Positions 50,231 to 62,794 of a stretch of DNA of 64,000 bases are shown in pieces (within the stretch, counting starts at the first letter, position 1; each line of letters begins with the position of its first letter). The translations under genes were made by a program, and so were the position numbers. The stretch is taken from contig NC_133395.1 of the NCBI RefSeq assembly GCF_047511655.1, positions 147,302,318 to 147,366,317 of the forward strand, given 5' to 3'. Origin of the DNA: Castor canadensis. Its lineage: Eukaryota > Chordata > Mammalia > Rodentia > Castoridae. The notes under the pieces were generated by a model, which searched no databases, was not told the origin of the DNA, and saw nothing but the letters and a program-made list of their open reading frames with translations.

Positions 50231-53200
50231 CGGGCCGGCTTAGCAGAGAGCGGGCTGGGAGATGCTCAGGTAGGATTGGCGCGGGAATGAGTGTGCGTGG
50301 GGGTTCCGTGGTGGCCCCGACTGTCCCTTTCCAGGACACATTAGAGTCCTGTGCTTGTGGGAATGTAGGAGTGGGGGGCGGGGGACACTGGCCACAGACC
50401 GTGCTGCTCACCAAGAGGCTCCGTGTGCCATTGTGAGTGAGAGGTTTGGAAGGGTCTCTAGGCAGGGTAGGCACTGTCTGTACTTGATGTGCCAGTGAGA
50501 CGGGCCCTCTCCTCAGCGCACTCCCAATGGCAGAACCCCAGGAAAAATGGCCCCTGGCGTGCCTGGGCATGCCCTGGGAAGGCTCCCTTCAGTGAGGGCA
50601 CATATTCTCCACCAGGGGTGGATAAAGGATATAAGTAGTGTGCACAGAAAGAAATGCCCACTGGCGCAGGCGTCAGACACACAAATCTGCCTGTATCCTT
50701 GCACACCTTCAGCCGTCTTTGGAAGAAGGTCTGCTGTTGCTTTGTAGAACAGACACACCAGAACTTTCCAGCAAAATCTCTTGGGACCCATCCCAACTCT
50801 AGCTGACCATGTGCTGGTGGCCAGTTATGGGTCACACTGCCAGCAGCTTCCCCCCTTCACACACATACACACACTCTTCATGATGTACAGTTACCTCCAT
50901 GCCTGCAGGGCACGTGTGTGGGGTGTGTGTGGAGTGTGTGTCTGTCTCACTCACCTTGTGTGGAAACACTGCAAGGACCTCAGTTGCATACAGCACACAG
51001 GCGTGTAGGTGTGTGCTTGGATGGCGGTGCTAGAGGTATTTTGTTGTGGCTGACACTCCAGGGTGTGGGAGCCGTGCGTGTGGCAGATGCTGCCGGCACC
51101 TCCCATGCTGGGGTCTGCCAGGGCTCAGAGAGATCTGGGCTTCAAAGCAGCTGACTGGGGGAGGGCTTGGTGGGCAGCTGCTGGCGGCAATTGGAAAAGG
51201 CTTACACCAGGAGCAGTTCTCAGGGACTGACTTGGAAAGGTGAGAGAAAACATGCCAGTTACATGGAGCCTTGGGGTTTTCTCCAGCCCCCAAGGTGTCA
51301 GCCTGCCTCACTGGCCTCTTTTTCTTAGTTTGTTGGGGTCAGATTTCCTTGAGGCTGATCCCCTAAGCCTTTGCCTATGCCTTCTTTTTCTTTCTGCCTC
51401 TCTGTTGGGGATGATGAAATAATAGAAAATTATATGTTCTAGAGGAAGAAAATGAATCACAGGAAGAGGGTTATTCTGAAATTTTAAGTCAGGTGGAGTC
51501 TCAATTGAGGCAGATTAATTATTAAGTGTAAAAATAAATCTATGCAGAATGCTGGGCAAGTGTGAAAGAAGCATCCTCTCAGTTGCCTAAATAATTACCC
51601 ATTGCCAAGGCCTTTGAAAATGTCCAGATTTACATAATGACCAAACAGTCGTCCCAGAGAAAAATAACTTGAAGAGAATGAAACTGTTTACTAGAAAAGG
51701 AATGAAAGGCCAGGAAAAAAAGATTCCCCTTTTTTTGGCCGACCTATCAGGCCAGAAGGAAAGGAAAAGAGAGGAACCAAGAGGTGTTAGAGGGAATCTG
51801 TGGCTTGCCACAGGGCTGAGAGATAGAGGGTCAGAGAATGGAAGTGACAGGGTACAGACCCCCCGGGAACACAGCAGACCATTGCCCTCCACACAGACTT
51901 GACTGAGTAAAAGCCACTTTTCCTCAGGTGAGAAACCAACAGGGATCCTTTGGTCAGACTCATCTGGCTAAGCAGGAGTGGTTTGCTGGAGGTATAGGCA
52001 GCTCTGGGGAGCTGGACCACAGCCTGGTGGCCACAGACTCTTATCTCTGCTGCAGCTCATCTCTGAGGCTTTGGGGGCTATTCATGTTTGATCCTGCAGT
52101 GTTTTGTGAGGGTGAGGTTCCAGGATTCTTCTGGAACCAGGCTGAGGAATTGTCTTTCTCAGTATACCTGCTGATGGTTGGAACGTGTGTGGGTGAAGGT
52201 TTGCGCCTCGTGGTCCTCCCAGAGCTTGACTGCTCAGGTTCCCTGGGAGCCTATAAAATATGCATTGTGTAATTATCACAAGCATTTCTCATCACCTGGC
52301 TTTTTTTTCTTCCTGGGATGCACGAATGAGTTTTTCCAGATTAGTTTTTTGTGTTTTGGCTCCTTGCCATCTTCATTCCCCAGCCCTAGGGATGCTGTTT
52401 CTGCAGAGTTGGGCTGGTATAGCAGCTGGCATTTTGTATAGAATTTAGATTCCATTTTCCAAATACACTAATTTTCCTGAGGCAAGACTGTCTGTTGTTT
52501 GTCTTTGTATCTACAGGGAGGACCTGGAACACTATGTGGCACAGAATAGAAACTCAGGAGGGAACTGTATGATTCTGTGTAACTGACCGTCTAATACTAA
52601 TTTCATCTCCAACAGGACAGCAAAACCAAAGATCAGTTCTAATTGGTATCATAGCCCAGAGGCAGGATTCTGACTCACTTTTTAAAAATTAGAAAACAAC
52701 TATTAAATAAGGACATTTTATAGGTTAAATATTCCCAAACATAGGCCCCATGCAGAAATAGAAATAAAAGGGGTTCTAGGTGGTGAACACACTGGGAGCC
52801 ACTTGGCCGACTTGGTCTCTTATGAGAAGAGAGATTCCTCCACTCTGAATCTGGCTTCGACTCACAGTGGGGCCCTGGGAATAGTGTTGGACAGAAACAG
52901 TGTCTCCTGGTCATCAGCGCTGGCTTCTTTCCTTGGTCCGTAATGCCCACAAAATACTTGAACTGTCTTGGATTTTCTCTTTTATGTCTGACCAAGTGTA
53001 GTGAAAAAATAATAAAAAAAAAGAAATTTCATATACAAGAACATTTTAATTCCTGTATGCATGTTGCACAGCTCAGTTAATTCAGAGTCGGTCCTGAGTT
53101 ACAGTCCATTGTGTTTAAATCTGCAGAGTGTCTCCCTGCCCTTAATTTTGTGAAAATCTGTTTCCCGAGAAGCAAATGGTGCCCCCCAAAGCAAAGTCAA

Positions 53201-56200
53201 AGTGGATGTGCTTAATTTAGGTGATAAAGTGAAAATTTTAGATTTGTTGAAAGGTGACATGTCTTTAGCGGAAGCTGGGTGACATTATAGGAGAAATGAG
53301 TCCAGCACCTGCAGCACAGCCCTGCACTCCATGCACCCTGAGACGCACGGTTAGCCCCGCACTGGGTCTCCTTAGAACCACAGACCCGCAGACGCGAAGG
53401 GTCCACTGTAACAGCGTCTTGTTCTTCCATCCTGAACATCTGCGAGATGGGAGAAAGCAGCTAATTACAGCTCTTCTATTAACTAGCAGTTTGACCCTAA
53501 TCCCACTGGGCTGTGGGATCTCTACAGCAGGGTGTCAGACCAGATTGTTATTCACTAAGACACATATTTTTTTTTTACTTTTTTTTTTTTTTGGTGGGAC
53601 TAGGGTTTGAACTCAGGGCTTCCCACTTGTAAAGCAGGTGCTGTCCCGCTGGAGCCACTCCTCCAGTCCCTAAGACACACATTGAGCCCAACTGTGTATC
53701 AGCAACTTGCTTGGCCCTGGTATCACAAGGCCGAGGGACGTCCTGCAGCTCACCATTGACGAGGGAGGCTGTAGGACGGTCTGTTACAGTTGGGTGAGCA
53801 AAGTGTAGTGACAGGAGTTTGCTCAGGAGGCTGTGTTAATAGGCAGGACTTGTCTGTCGCTCAGACTGGTGGCCAGGGAGGGAGGGCTTCTCAGAAGCTG
53901 CAGCTGGAGGCAGGAATAAGAATTTAGCAGGTGGGAGGTGGGACGGGGAGAGATGGGGAATATGCATGTTTTAGTAGAAAGAACGGCACACGCAATGACT
54001 TGGAAGGTAAAGAGGGTTGTCACGTTCTGGAAACTGCTAGAAAGAACAATACCTCAGTTTGTCTTCCGCACAGAGTGCGGATGAGTGCAGTGGTGGCTGC
54101 TGAGAGGGGAGGGGAGGTACGGCATCTGCCTTCTCTGACACGTTGAAGGATCCAGAGGGGGTCATCGTGGTGATGGGAGTATTTAGAAGACTTCTCTGGG
54201 TTTCAAGGGAGGTCTGTGGACTGGCAACACCTCTCACCAGCACTGGCTAGAACCCAGGTTGTCATATGCACACTCCAGTCTGAGCACGGCCCAGCGGGCA
54301 GTGTGGAGGAGAGATGGGTGCAGAAGGAGTTTTAGAGGGTCCTCACAGACCTGTAAAATCCTGTAGGACTGCAGTACCGAGAGTTGGTGGGTTTTCAAGG
54401 GCCAGCGCCTTGAGAAAATGGGCTTTGAGGACAGCAGCCCTTCTATCTGGCCCTGAATGAGCCCGATTCCTTCCTACCAACTCTGTCCCCTTGAGCAGTG
54501 AGCAGTGTGGACCTCACGTTCCAGGAGCACCATCATTTTGCATGCTTTGCTTTAGAGGCCTTGTCCCATGGGAAGCATCAGACTGCCCTAGAGAACAGAA
54601 ACCGGAGGAACGTTCCCCAGCCCCTCCGAGCATTGCTGTCTCCTGGAATCTCATCTTCCTCCGGCCCTCTTTTTTCTCTTTGGCAGGATTCTGTGCACCA
54701 TCGGTGCAGTGCTTGGAGTAATTCTGTTACTGTGCTACCTTTCAGCTCCCTCTCCTGGTCCCTGGCCCGTGACCCAGGCAGTTAAATACCTGTCACACTG
54801 CTCCATATGATTTATTTTCCTCCCGGTCTCTTGTGCTTGCGAGGCAAGTGCTTGACCACTGGAGCCACAGCCCCGCCCTTTTTGCTTTTGTTTGTTCAGA
54901 TAGGGTCTTGCACTTTTTGCCTGGGCTGGCCTCAGACTGCAATTCTACCTATGCCTCCCACATAGCTGGAATTACAGGTTTGCATCACAATACCTGGCCA
55001 GAAACTGAGTCTTTGGGGGTTAAGGACCATATTCTTTCTGTATCTACATGACTTTGAATTATTCCTGGTGCAAAGTTGGCATTCAATAAAGGCTTTGGAG
55101 GGAGGGATGAAAGAATGAATAAATGGAATTTGACTGCTCAAACCCTACTCCAATCTGAAAAAGTTTCATTTATAATTTTTCTCAGCGCATCAGTGGACTA
55201 TATCTGTATAACAAACCACCACAAAATTTAGCAGTTTAAGATGGCAATTCTTGACATATGACCCTTGGACCAGAAGCATCATCTGAGAACATGCTAGAAG
55301 TGCAGATTCCTGGGCCTTGTCCCAAACCGACTGGATTCAAGGCTCTGGGGTGAGGCTTACATTGTTTGAATAAGCCAGGTGATTCCGTGCTGGCTCAGGT
55401 GTGAAAAGCATTGGCTTAGCACAATAACCATTCGTGGAGCTCATGATTCTGTGACTGACACTGTAGGCTGGGATCCGCCGTTGGTTCTTCTGGTCTCAGC
55501 TGGTCTCCTTCAAGTTCAATATCTGCTCCTGGTCACCCAGGCTTGTCGTGGCTGGCTGTGCCGCACTGGAGCTTCAGCTGAGACACTGAGCTCTCATCTG
55601 TGGGCTCTCGTTCTGCAGCAGGCTAGCCTGGGCCAGTGTGGTCAGAGTCCTGAGAGAATGGAGTTTGCAAGACCTGCAAGGCTGCACCTTGGAGAGGACA
55701 CATCACCACTTTTACATTCTCCTGGCCACAGTGACTCACAGAGAGCTCACATTCAAGAAGTAGGAGGTTGCCCTGAATTCAAACCAAGTCCCACAAAAAA
55801 AAAAAGAAAGAAAGAAAAGTAGAAGGTAGAGTGCAGCCCATGATGGGAGCAGCTGAGTCACGTCGCAAATAATAAATAATAATCCTGGGCATTATTAATT
55901 GGAACCATCCATGGACAATGGTCTCTCCCTGTGCCTGACAGAAGAACTGTTCAAGAAAGTAGTTTCATGGCAGGACATGTCATCCTGACTCTTTGCCACC
56001 CATCTGTTAGGAGATCGATGCTGCCGTCCCCCATAACACCAGTACTGGAGAAAACCCAACAGCCTAGGGTTACAGCAGTTTACAGTCCTGTACAATGAGA
56101 AAGGGAATTTGAGTAGAAGGGGTCATGAGGAGTTCTAGGCCACATAGAATACAACATCCTTAATTCACCCTCCCTGGGATCAAAGAGAACTTCAAAGGAG

Positions 56201-57835
56201 ATGGATCCCAAACTGATTTCTATGGCTTGACTTCTAAATATCTTGGCTGCAAGAAATCACAGCATATGAGACGCCTTTGCCCTCATTCGAGTCCAGTGAT
56301 GTGGACACGGGAGCGTGGCTTCAGCTCTGCAAAGCCTGGGCCTACCTGGAAGCCAAGTTTATTCTCTTCTGCATGCTTCTTCCCACTCACCTGCCCCAGG
56401 ACTCCAGGGAAGAACCCTGGAGCTGGGTTTGGTGCTCTTTGCCCTAGTTTGTCTGAGGTGCATAGTGTGCAGAGACCCCCTCACACAGAACCCGGGTGGT
56501 CCCTGGTTCTGATAGAACTGTTTCCTGCGAGGACTGGTAGCTATCTTGGCCAACACCCTCTTAGGGCCCATTACTGCGTAGGCGATGGAGAGATTAAAAT
56601 TCAGATACTGCTTACAAAGCATTTAGCACATGGCACCAGTGATATCAGGTCATATTTTTATTGTAAACATCACTGGAATTTTCCATGCACCATGGTCAAG
56701 CCAGGTTACAGTGCATTCCAGCTTAGAGCAGGAGGGAGGCTCTGGGGCCCTCTGTCGCTGCATCACTGAATGTCAGACTTGGAAAAGGAGGCGCGGGCTT
56801 TTTCTACAGCACCCCATCTTTCAGGTGAGGGGACCAAGGCCCAGGGGTCTTGCACCTTCCAAGAAGACCCTTAGCATTAAGGGTCATTAAGTTGTAATTA
56901 AGTCATGAAATTGGTGCATAAGACTGTTTTCCTGTTCTTAATGAGTGAGAATGAAAGAGAGGAAATGGTTCCCTTTAATTTGTTGTTGCTTTGTTCATTT
57001 ATTTCTTTGTTTTGCTAAATTAGGAGGGAATATCCAAGTTTCTAAAGAAATGTCCAATTCCCAGCGCTGGGTGAGTTTGACCTAGGGCCTCGAATAAAGT
57101 TTTAAAGACTGTTCAGAATACATCAGCTGAAGTGCAAATCAGGTCCCTAACACAGTTTGGGAAAGTTTCCTCCAGGATAGAGTTTGGAGGACAATGTCAA
57201 GCATGAAGAAGGTTCTTGGAGCAGGGCTCTGTCTTGGCTTGATTTGTACCTGCAGCGCTTGGCACAGCTGCCAGCAGACTGGGGCTCAGAGAGCCTGCCA
57301 AGTGAGGTGTGCAGTGGGTGCCAAGTCACTGAACACTCACTCACCTGAGTTGTTCCCTCTGTCTGCCCTTTGGCCCTGCCATAAGCAGGGATGAGAAGCT
57401 TGGCCTTTTTGAAATAAAAGTGGCATCTCAGAGGCCTCTTGCAGCTTCTGGGTGTTCAGCAGTGCCCACCAAAGTGTGTGTCCAGGTTTTTTATGCCTGG
57501 AGATGTGTCCTAGCCTGCTGACCTTTGTCCTCCCTCGTCCCCTAACATTGGCTCTTATGTCTGTGCAGGAGTGTCCCTGGGCACATGTGCAGCAGGGACC
57601 GATGAGTCTGGCCCTGAGGGCCTCACCTCCACCTCTCTGCTGGACCTCCTGCTGCCCACTGGCCTGGAGCCACTGGATTCCGAGGAGCCCAGTGAGACCA
57701 TGGGCCTGGGGGCCCCTGGCTCAGGCTTCCCTAGCGAAGAGAGCGAGGAGTCCCGGATTCTGCAGCCACCACAGTACTTCTGGGAAGAGGAGGAGGAGCT
57801 GAATGGCTCCAGTCTGGACCTGGGACCCACTGCAG
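49298..57835 (+). CDS. PODXL2: PODXL2 (endoglycan), 5' part: exons 1-2, gene continues past the right edge
   Basis: Podocalyxin-like 2 is a CD34-family sialomucin, a single-pass membrane protein that can bind L-selectin through sulfated, glycosylated motifs. The two exons present (49298-49358 and 57569-57835) join in frame to give the first 109 codons and one base of about 600. Visible: a leucine-rich signal peptide; DESGPEGLTSTSLLDLLLPT GLEPLDSEEPSETMG; and an acidic stem, PPQYFWEEEEELN, whose Tyr is a likely sulfation site as in the human protein. The mucin core, Cys-containing globular part, transmembrane helix and PDZ-binding tail are outside the window. Intron 1 is 8.2 kb. Confidence 0.93.
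53568..53672 (-). repeat. ID-type SINE core, antisense
   Basis: A long T-run (reverse tail), GGACTAGGGTTTGAACTCAG, then CTGGAGCCACTCCTCCAGTC. It is an ID-like tRNA core without attached monomers. Confidence 0.8.
54835..55003 (-). repeat. Composite SINE, antisense
   Basis: Reverse ID core (GAGGCAAGTGCTTGACCACT) followed by a reverse 7SL-like monomer (GCCTGGGCTGGCCTCAGACT ... ATAGCTGGAATTACAGG). Confidence 0.8.
57569..57835 (+). CDS. PODXL2: PODXL2 exon 2, acidic mucin stem
   Basis: Encodes GVSLGTCAAGTDESGPEG, the conserved TSTSLLDLLLPTGLEPLD, APGSGFPSEESEESRILQ, PPQYFWEEEEELNGSSLDLG and ends PTA. The acceptor is CTGTGCAG and the donor GCAG/GTAGCC. Compared with human it lacks a few residues in the GLGAGLGAP repeat. 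Ser/Thr residues offer O-glycosylation sites, and NGS is an N-glycosylation sequon. Confidence 0.94.
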
Positions 57836-58487
57836 GTAGCCTTCCTCATCTAGAGAGCTGGCTGATTGCTGGGGAGGGGAGGGTGGGTTGCCAAGGACCC
57901 CAGGGCTGCTTCCCTGCCCACATCTTCTCTCTCCCACCAGTTTTTACCAGGCTGCTGTCCACCTGTGCATCAAGACCAAATCTCTCGCACAGCGTGTCTC
58001 TCTAATATGAGCCACGACTTTATGAGGCCTGGGGTGCCGAGCTGTCGTGGAGCTTGGTGGCTGTAACACGTGGCTCGGTGGGTTCACAGTGCTTCCAGCC
58101 CCAGCAGCTGTGTGACATTATTGGCTAGCGGAGCCCATTGTTAAGGTTATGAGAGAGGGGGGCATGTGCACATCGGGGTGCGGGGCTCAGCCGTCAATTT
58201 CCACCAATTCCATCTTTAAAATATGTAATACCTTCAGGATTTAGTCTCTCTAGTTATAAGAAGAACACATGATCTTGTGGAAAAATCTGAAAAACAAAAT
58301 AATATAAAGAAGGAGAGCAAAACCATCCATAGTATGACAAGTAAAAGACATTAGAGAAAATCCTTTTGGTCATTTTTGTACGCAAAATTGGAATGGCAGG
58401 GGACATGCTGTTTTCACTTAAAATATATCATAAATGTATTTTCACGACTTTAAATATCCTTTTATGATCCAAGTTTTTGGATGTTTG

Positions 58488-58624
58488 CTTTTTTGGTTTG
58501 GGTTTTGGGGTTGTATTTTTGAGACAGGGTCTCGCTGTGTAGCCCAGATTGCCCTGGAATTCTCCATCCTTCTGTTCAGCCTCTCAAATACTGGGATTAC
58601 AGGTGTGCACAACTACACCTGGCT
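58488..58624 (-). repeat. B1 SINE, antisense
   Basis: TTTTTGAGACAGGGTCTCGC, TGTAGCCCAGATTGCCCTGG and GGGATTACAGGTGTGCAC are clear reverse B1 phrases. This is one of the best preserved B1 copies here and strong support for a rodent source. Confidence 0.88.
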
Positions 58625-59037
58625 GTGATCCAGTTCTGAACGATGTAGCATTTCACCATGTGGGTCACCAGACATATTAAACTCTTCCCCAGTTGTGGAA
58701 TGCTTAGGTTGTTTGCAGGTTCAGTACTGCCAGAGATACTCTTACACCTGTTTACACTCTTCTGGTTATTTTTGTAAGATCAATCTCTAGAATAAAATCA
58801 TACTTCAATTTCATTAGTCAGTGTCCCACCAAAAAACAGAAGACTCAGTTGAATTCAGATAATCCTGGGAGGGTTTCTTTATAAAGTGGTGAATTTACAA
58901 AGGTCTCAGCAGAACATAGGTGAACCACAAGAAACCCTGGCCAGCAGCTGAGTGGCACTCCCAACAAGGCACAAAGGGATAGAGAGGAAGCCAGATGGGA
59001 GGAGACCAGTCTCTGCCCTCCTTCTCACCCCCTACCC

Positions 59038-59243
59038 TGGGTGTGGTGCACACACCTGTACTCCCAGTATTCAAGGAGGTGGAGGCAGGAGGATTTCAAG
59101 TTTAAAGGCAGCCTGGGCTACATAGTAAGATGCTGTCTCAAAAAACCAAAGACTAGGGAGTGTAGCTCAGTGGTAGAGCTTTTGGCTAGCATGTACAAGG
59201 CCACGGGTTCCATCCCCAACACACACACACACACACACACAAA
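59038..59243 (+). repeat. B1-ID dimeric SINE followed by (CA)n
   Basis: A B1 head (GGTGTGGTGCACACACCTGT) and body (GCAGCCTGGGCTACATAGTA) join an ID core that keeps a near-perfect pol III A box (TAGCTCAGTGGTAG) and B box (GGGTTCCATCC). It ends in a CA run. This is the clearest example of the B1 plus ID arrangement in the window. Confidence 0.88.
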
Positions 59244-61561
59244 GAGAGAGAGAGATCTTTGTCAATTTGACAGGAAAAATTATAATGATCTTTGATCACA
59301 GCAAACTTTAACATACATGTATAGACTACATATTCATTACTAATAGGTTATGTAGTATATTCTGAATATTCTTTATAGAGCCCTATAGAGTATCTACATT
59401 TTACACATAGATATATAAAATGGAAATGGTCATTTATAATTTCGCTCTTTGATTTGGAACAGTTCTATTTAGAGAATGGGATTTGGTGTCAGGTGGGCTC
59501 CAAGATTCCAGCACAGACAATGTGATTTTTAGCGGGTAATTTAACCTGAGCCTCGGTTTCTCATCCAGGAAATGAGGTAACCATTGTTCCCACCTCACAG
59601 GGCTGTGAGGTTAAATTTAAAAAGTGCATTTAGGGGTGTGGGAGCGCTCTGGAGATGCTTGCTGTTACTGCCCCTTTTCTGTTTTTCTTATTGAGACTTT
59701 AGTTGTTCTTTCTTCACATAAAAAGCACACTAACTTTTCTGACATACACATGCAGAAAACATTTTCCAGTTTGTCAACTGCTTTCCTTTTTATTTTAGTG
59801 ATTTTTGACACACATAAATGTTTTTAAGCTTAACACTATCTTTCTTCTGGAATGACTTTAAATGTTTCTGTGTGATTTCCTTTGCTTTCTATTTAGAAAA
59901 GCATTTCCCCCCCTGAGCTATACACACCTTGACTCCCTCTGTGCCTTTTTAGCTTAATTTGTACATTTACCTCCAATCTGGCCATATCTTACTTTGGTGT
60001 GTGGTATGACATATGGGCCTCGTTTCCTTTCCAGGTAGGTCACTGTTGCCCAGCATTCACTGATGCGCCTGCCTTTGTCATTCCAGGTGCCTCTTCCTCC
60101 CTGCACTAGGCAGTCACATGCTCTCAGTTGTCCTCTGGGCTCTTTGTTTAGACATGGAGGGTAGCACAGGCAGTGGCTGGAGAGCAGCAGCTGCTTGCCT
60201 GGTGCCATAGTGGGGGCCTCGAAAGTTTACTTAGCTCGGGCTTCTGTCTCTTCTCCCCCGCCCCCCACAGGCTTTGCCAGGTCTCTTAATAAGACTCACT
60301 GTCATTCATTGACTCTAAGCCTCATTATGATTGCTAGGCCTCACCATGCTGCACACAGCTGGACTCTCCCATCTCTCTGTATACCTGAGTAGCTGCAGGG
60401 GGACACAGCCCCTACAGGGGCGAAGCAGGAGGGGGAGGGGGAGGCAGGAGAGTTTTGTGGGTCCACGCTGCCCACATTGCTCACCTTCTGAATGGTGGCC
60501 TTGCCCGCAGCCCTCCGAGCTGCCCAGGCTGGTCTTCCTGTCCCACCCCACGTGATACTGAGGAAAAACCAAAGGCACTTTGGTACAAACACCCCTTAAG
60601 AGCCCCATTGCTGAGGAATGCAGTCTGAACTTCTTGCACAGCAGAAAAGGATTTTGGAAGTCTGGCCCTGACCTCACCTAATTCTTCTCCCTGCCCTCTC
60701 CAACAGTGTCTGCTTAGCTTACTCCACAGTTTGCCATGCTCCCTCAGTTCCCACAGGGGAACTGAGGAGCCCAGGAATCCAGTGCTTTGCTGGGACTTAA
60801 GGCTTGCTTTTGACAGAGTTTGCTCTATCTTTGGGTCTTCCAAGGTAGCTCAGACTTGTCCCCCAAGTCTCCAGTGCCCTGATTCCTCACTCCCATCAGC
60901 CAAAGAGCTTCTCCATCCTTGCTGCCTGTGGGTACATCCATCCTTCACCACCTCACTTGAGAGGCCTGGCCTCTGAACGTCATTCATGCGGCAAGTGAGC
61001 AGGGTGCTGGCAGTACCTGTTCAGGGTCACTTGCTAGGAAGGTGACTTGGCAGACAACACCCCATCCCCCCAGGTCAGGACTGGGTGGAGGAAGGAGCTC
61101 CGGTTTCCAGCTCACCTGTGTGGAGAGGACATCTCGTGTGTGGACAGTGACCCTGCCTGTTTCCTTGCAGCACCTGTGGTACTGTGTTAGCATATGGCAG
61201 ACAGGGAGGCGGTCACTGCCTAGAGGACAGGTGTGTCCCCCTGCTTCCCTTCCCTGCTGCTCCCACATGCTGAGTCCAAGGTTCACATCTGGGGCTTCTG
61301 GAGGAAGGGAGGTGGATTGCTTTGGGGGTTTCTTCTCAGGTTGGGGGGCACTGAAGGGGCCTTCTAAGGGCAGACAGGCAATTGCATGAGTATGAAAGAG
61401 CAGAGCACGAGGGGCTGGACTCACGGTGTGCCAACCCTCTCTCTTCCGAGATGGCCTACTCACTTCTTAGAGGCCCTGCCCCGTCTCTTAACACTGTGAC
61501 AATTTTAAATTCCCTCATTTGGTCATTCCTCCCCCTCTCCTCCCCTTCCTTTCCTTTCATT

Positions 61562-61812
61562 TTTTAGCCCAGGCTGGACTTGAACTCTCTGTGTAGTCAA
61601 AGCTGGCCTGGAATTCATGATCCTCCTGCCTCAGCTTCCTGAGTGTAGGGATTACAGGTGTGCACCATCACACCCAGGTTGTTTGTTTGTTTGTTGAAAT
61701 GTGGTCTCGCTGTGTTATGTTGCCCAAGCGGGCTTTGAACTCCTGGGTTCAAGTGATCATCATGCTGCAGCCTCTCACGTGCTGGGACTGCAGGCATAAA
61801 CCACCATGCCTG
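61562..61812 (-). repeat. Two tandem B1-like monomers, antisense
   Basis: The first reverse monomer ends GATTACAGGTGTGCACCATC. The second, after a (TTTG)n spacer, ends GGGACTGCAGGCATAAACCA. A tandem B1-B1 arrangement. Confidence 0.8.
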
Positions 61813-61837
61813 TCTGATGACAATTACATTTCATCAT

Positions 61838-62056
61838 GAGCCAGGTGTGGTGATGCATGCGTAGAATCCCAGCTGCGTGGAAGGTAGAGGTAGGAGGATG
61901 GAGGTCTGAAGCTAGCCTGGACCAAGAGATATCTGAAAATCAAACAGATTGGGGTGTGGCTTAAGTGCTAGAGCTCAGATGGTATTACCAAAATGTCAGT
62001 TCTGGTGTGTGAACTCAGGCAGGCGCTCTGCCACTTGGGTCATGCCCCCAGCCCAC
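61838..62056. repeat. SINE pair in opposite orientations
   Basis: A plus-strand composite SINE (GCCAGGTGTGGTGATGCATG ... GGGTGTGGCTTAAGTGC) at 61838-61994 abuts a reverse ID core (GTGTGTGAACTCAGGCAGGC ... CCCCCAGCCC) at 61996-62056. Confidence 0.75.
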
Positions 62057-62637
62057 AATGTGAATTCTACAGGAGACACTGAAACCATGGCACATCCCAA
62101 GACTGTCCCTACTGTCACCTTTCACCCTTCCAGAGAAGAGGCAGATAGTTCCTGAAGGCTGGCAAGCCCAAGACCCCAACTCGACTACCCACTGGCCTGT
62201 GTGGAAAGGGAGACTGTCAGCTCAAGAATAAGGAGTCTAGGGTGGGCTCCCAGCCCCAGCAAGCCCCGGCTCCATCTTGCTTTGGTTTCCCTTGCTGGCC
62301 TGGGTCTTGGACAGGCTGTTCCGGTGGTGGTGGGACAGCCCCAGGATCTCCAGCCACATTGTGCTTCCACTTAGCAGCCCAGTGGGAAGCAAGCTTTGCA
62401 TGCCTGCAACCTCTTTGGAGGCTCAGGCTGGAGTCTGGTGTCCTGAGCCTCTCGGCACCAGTCCCCAGGTCATGGGGATCGAACTCCGGTTGTGCAGGGA
62501 TGCGATGGGTCCCCCAGCGTGTGGGACCCTTCAACTACAGGACCCCCAAAGAAGGGTGTCCTTCGCAGAAAGAGGGGTAGGGCAGAGAGGGATGTCAGCA
62601 GCATTGCGCTTGAGCGGTGATGATCAAGCTTTTACTT

Positions 62638-62726
62638 TGGTTTGGTTTTTGGTGGTACTGGAGGTTGAACTTGGCCTGTGCTTGCTGGGCACCTGCTCTG
62701 CCACCGAGCCACACCCCCAGCCCCGA
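62638..62726 (-). repeat. ID-type SINE core, antisense
   Basis: TTTTTGGTGGTACTGGAGGT ... CTGCTCTGCCACCGAGCCAC is a reverse ID core. Confidence 0.8.
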
Positions 62727-62764
62727 GGACTTTCATTTGGCCTATCACTGTGACATGGATTTTT

Positions 62765-62794
62765 TTTATAGGGTTGTTGTAACAACCCTATAAA
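62765..62794. repeat. Perfect 14-bp inverted repeat with 2-bp centre
   Basis: TTTATAGGGTTGTT is followed by GT and then its exact reverse complement. The right arm belongs to a MIR-like segment (AACAACCCTAT). Confidence 0.9.

Larger units (their letters stand above)
49359..57568 (+). other. PODXL2: PODXL2 intron 1
   Basis: An 8.2-kb intron whose 5' end is CpG island. CA/TG-rich simple sequence lies at 50850-50945, and antisense SINEs at 53568-53672 and 54835-55003. A SINE remnant with an A/GAAA-rich tail lies at about 55760-55820. AT-rich, possibly conserved blocks lie at 51420-51620 and 56870-57060. No further exon was seen. Confidence 0.8.

Noticed and set aside
59157-59218. tRNA-gene-like segment with A and B boxes
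   Set aside because: It is the ID core of a dimeric SINE preceded by a B1 monomer and followed by a simple repeat, not a free tRNA gene.
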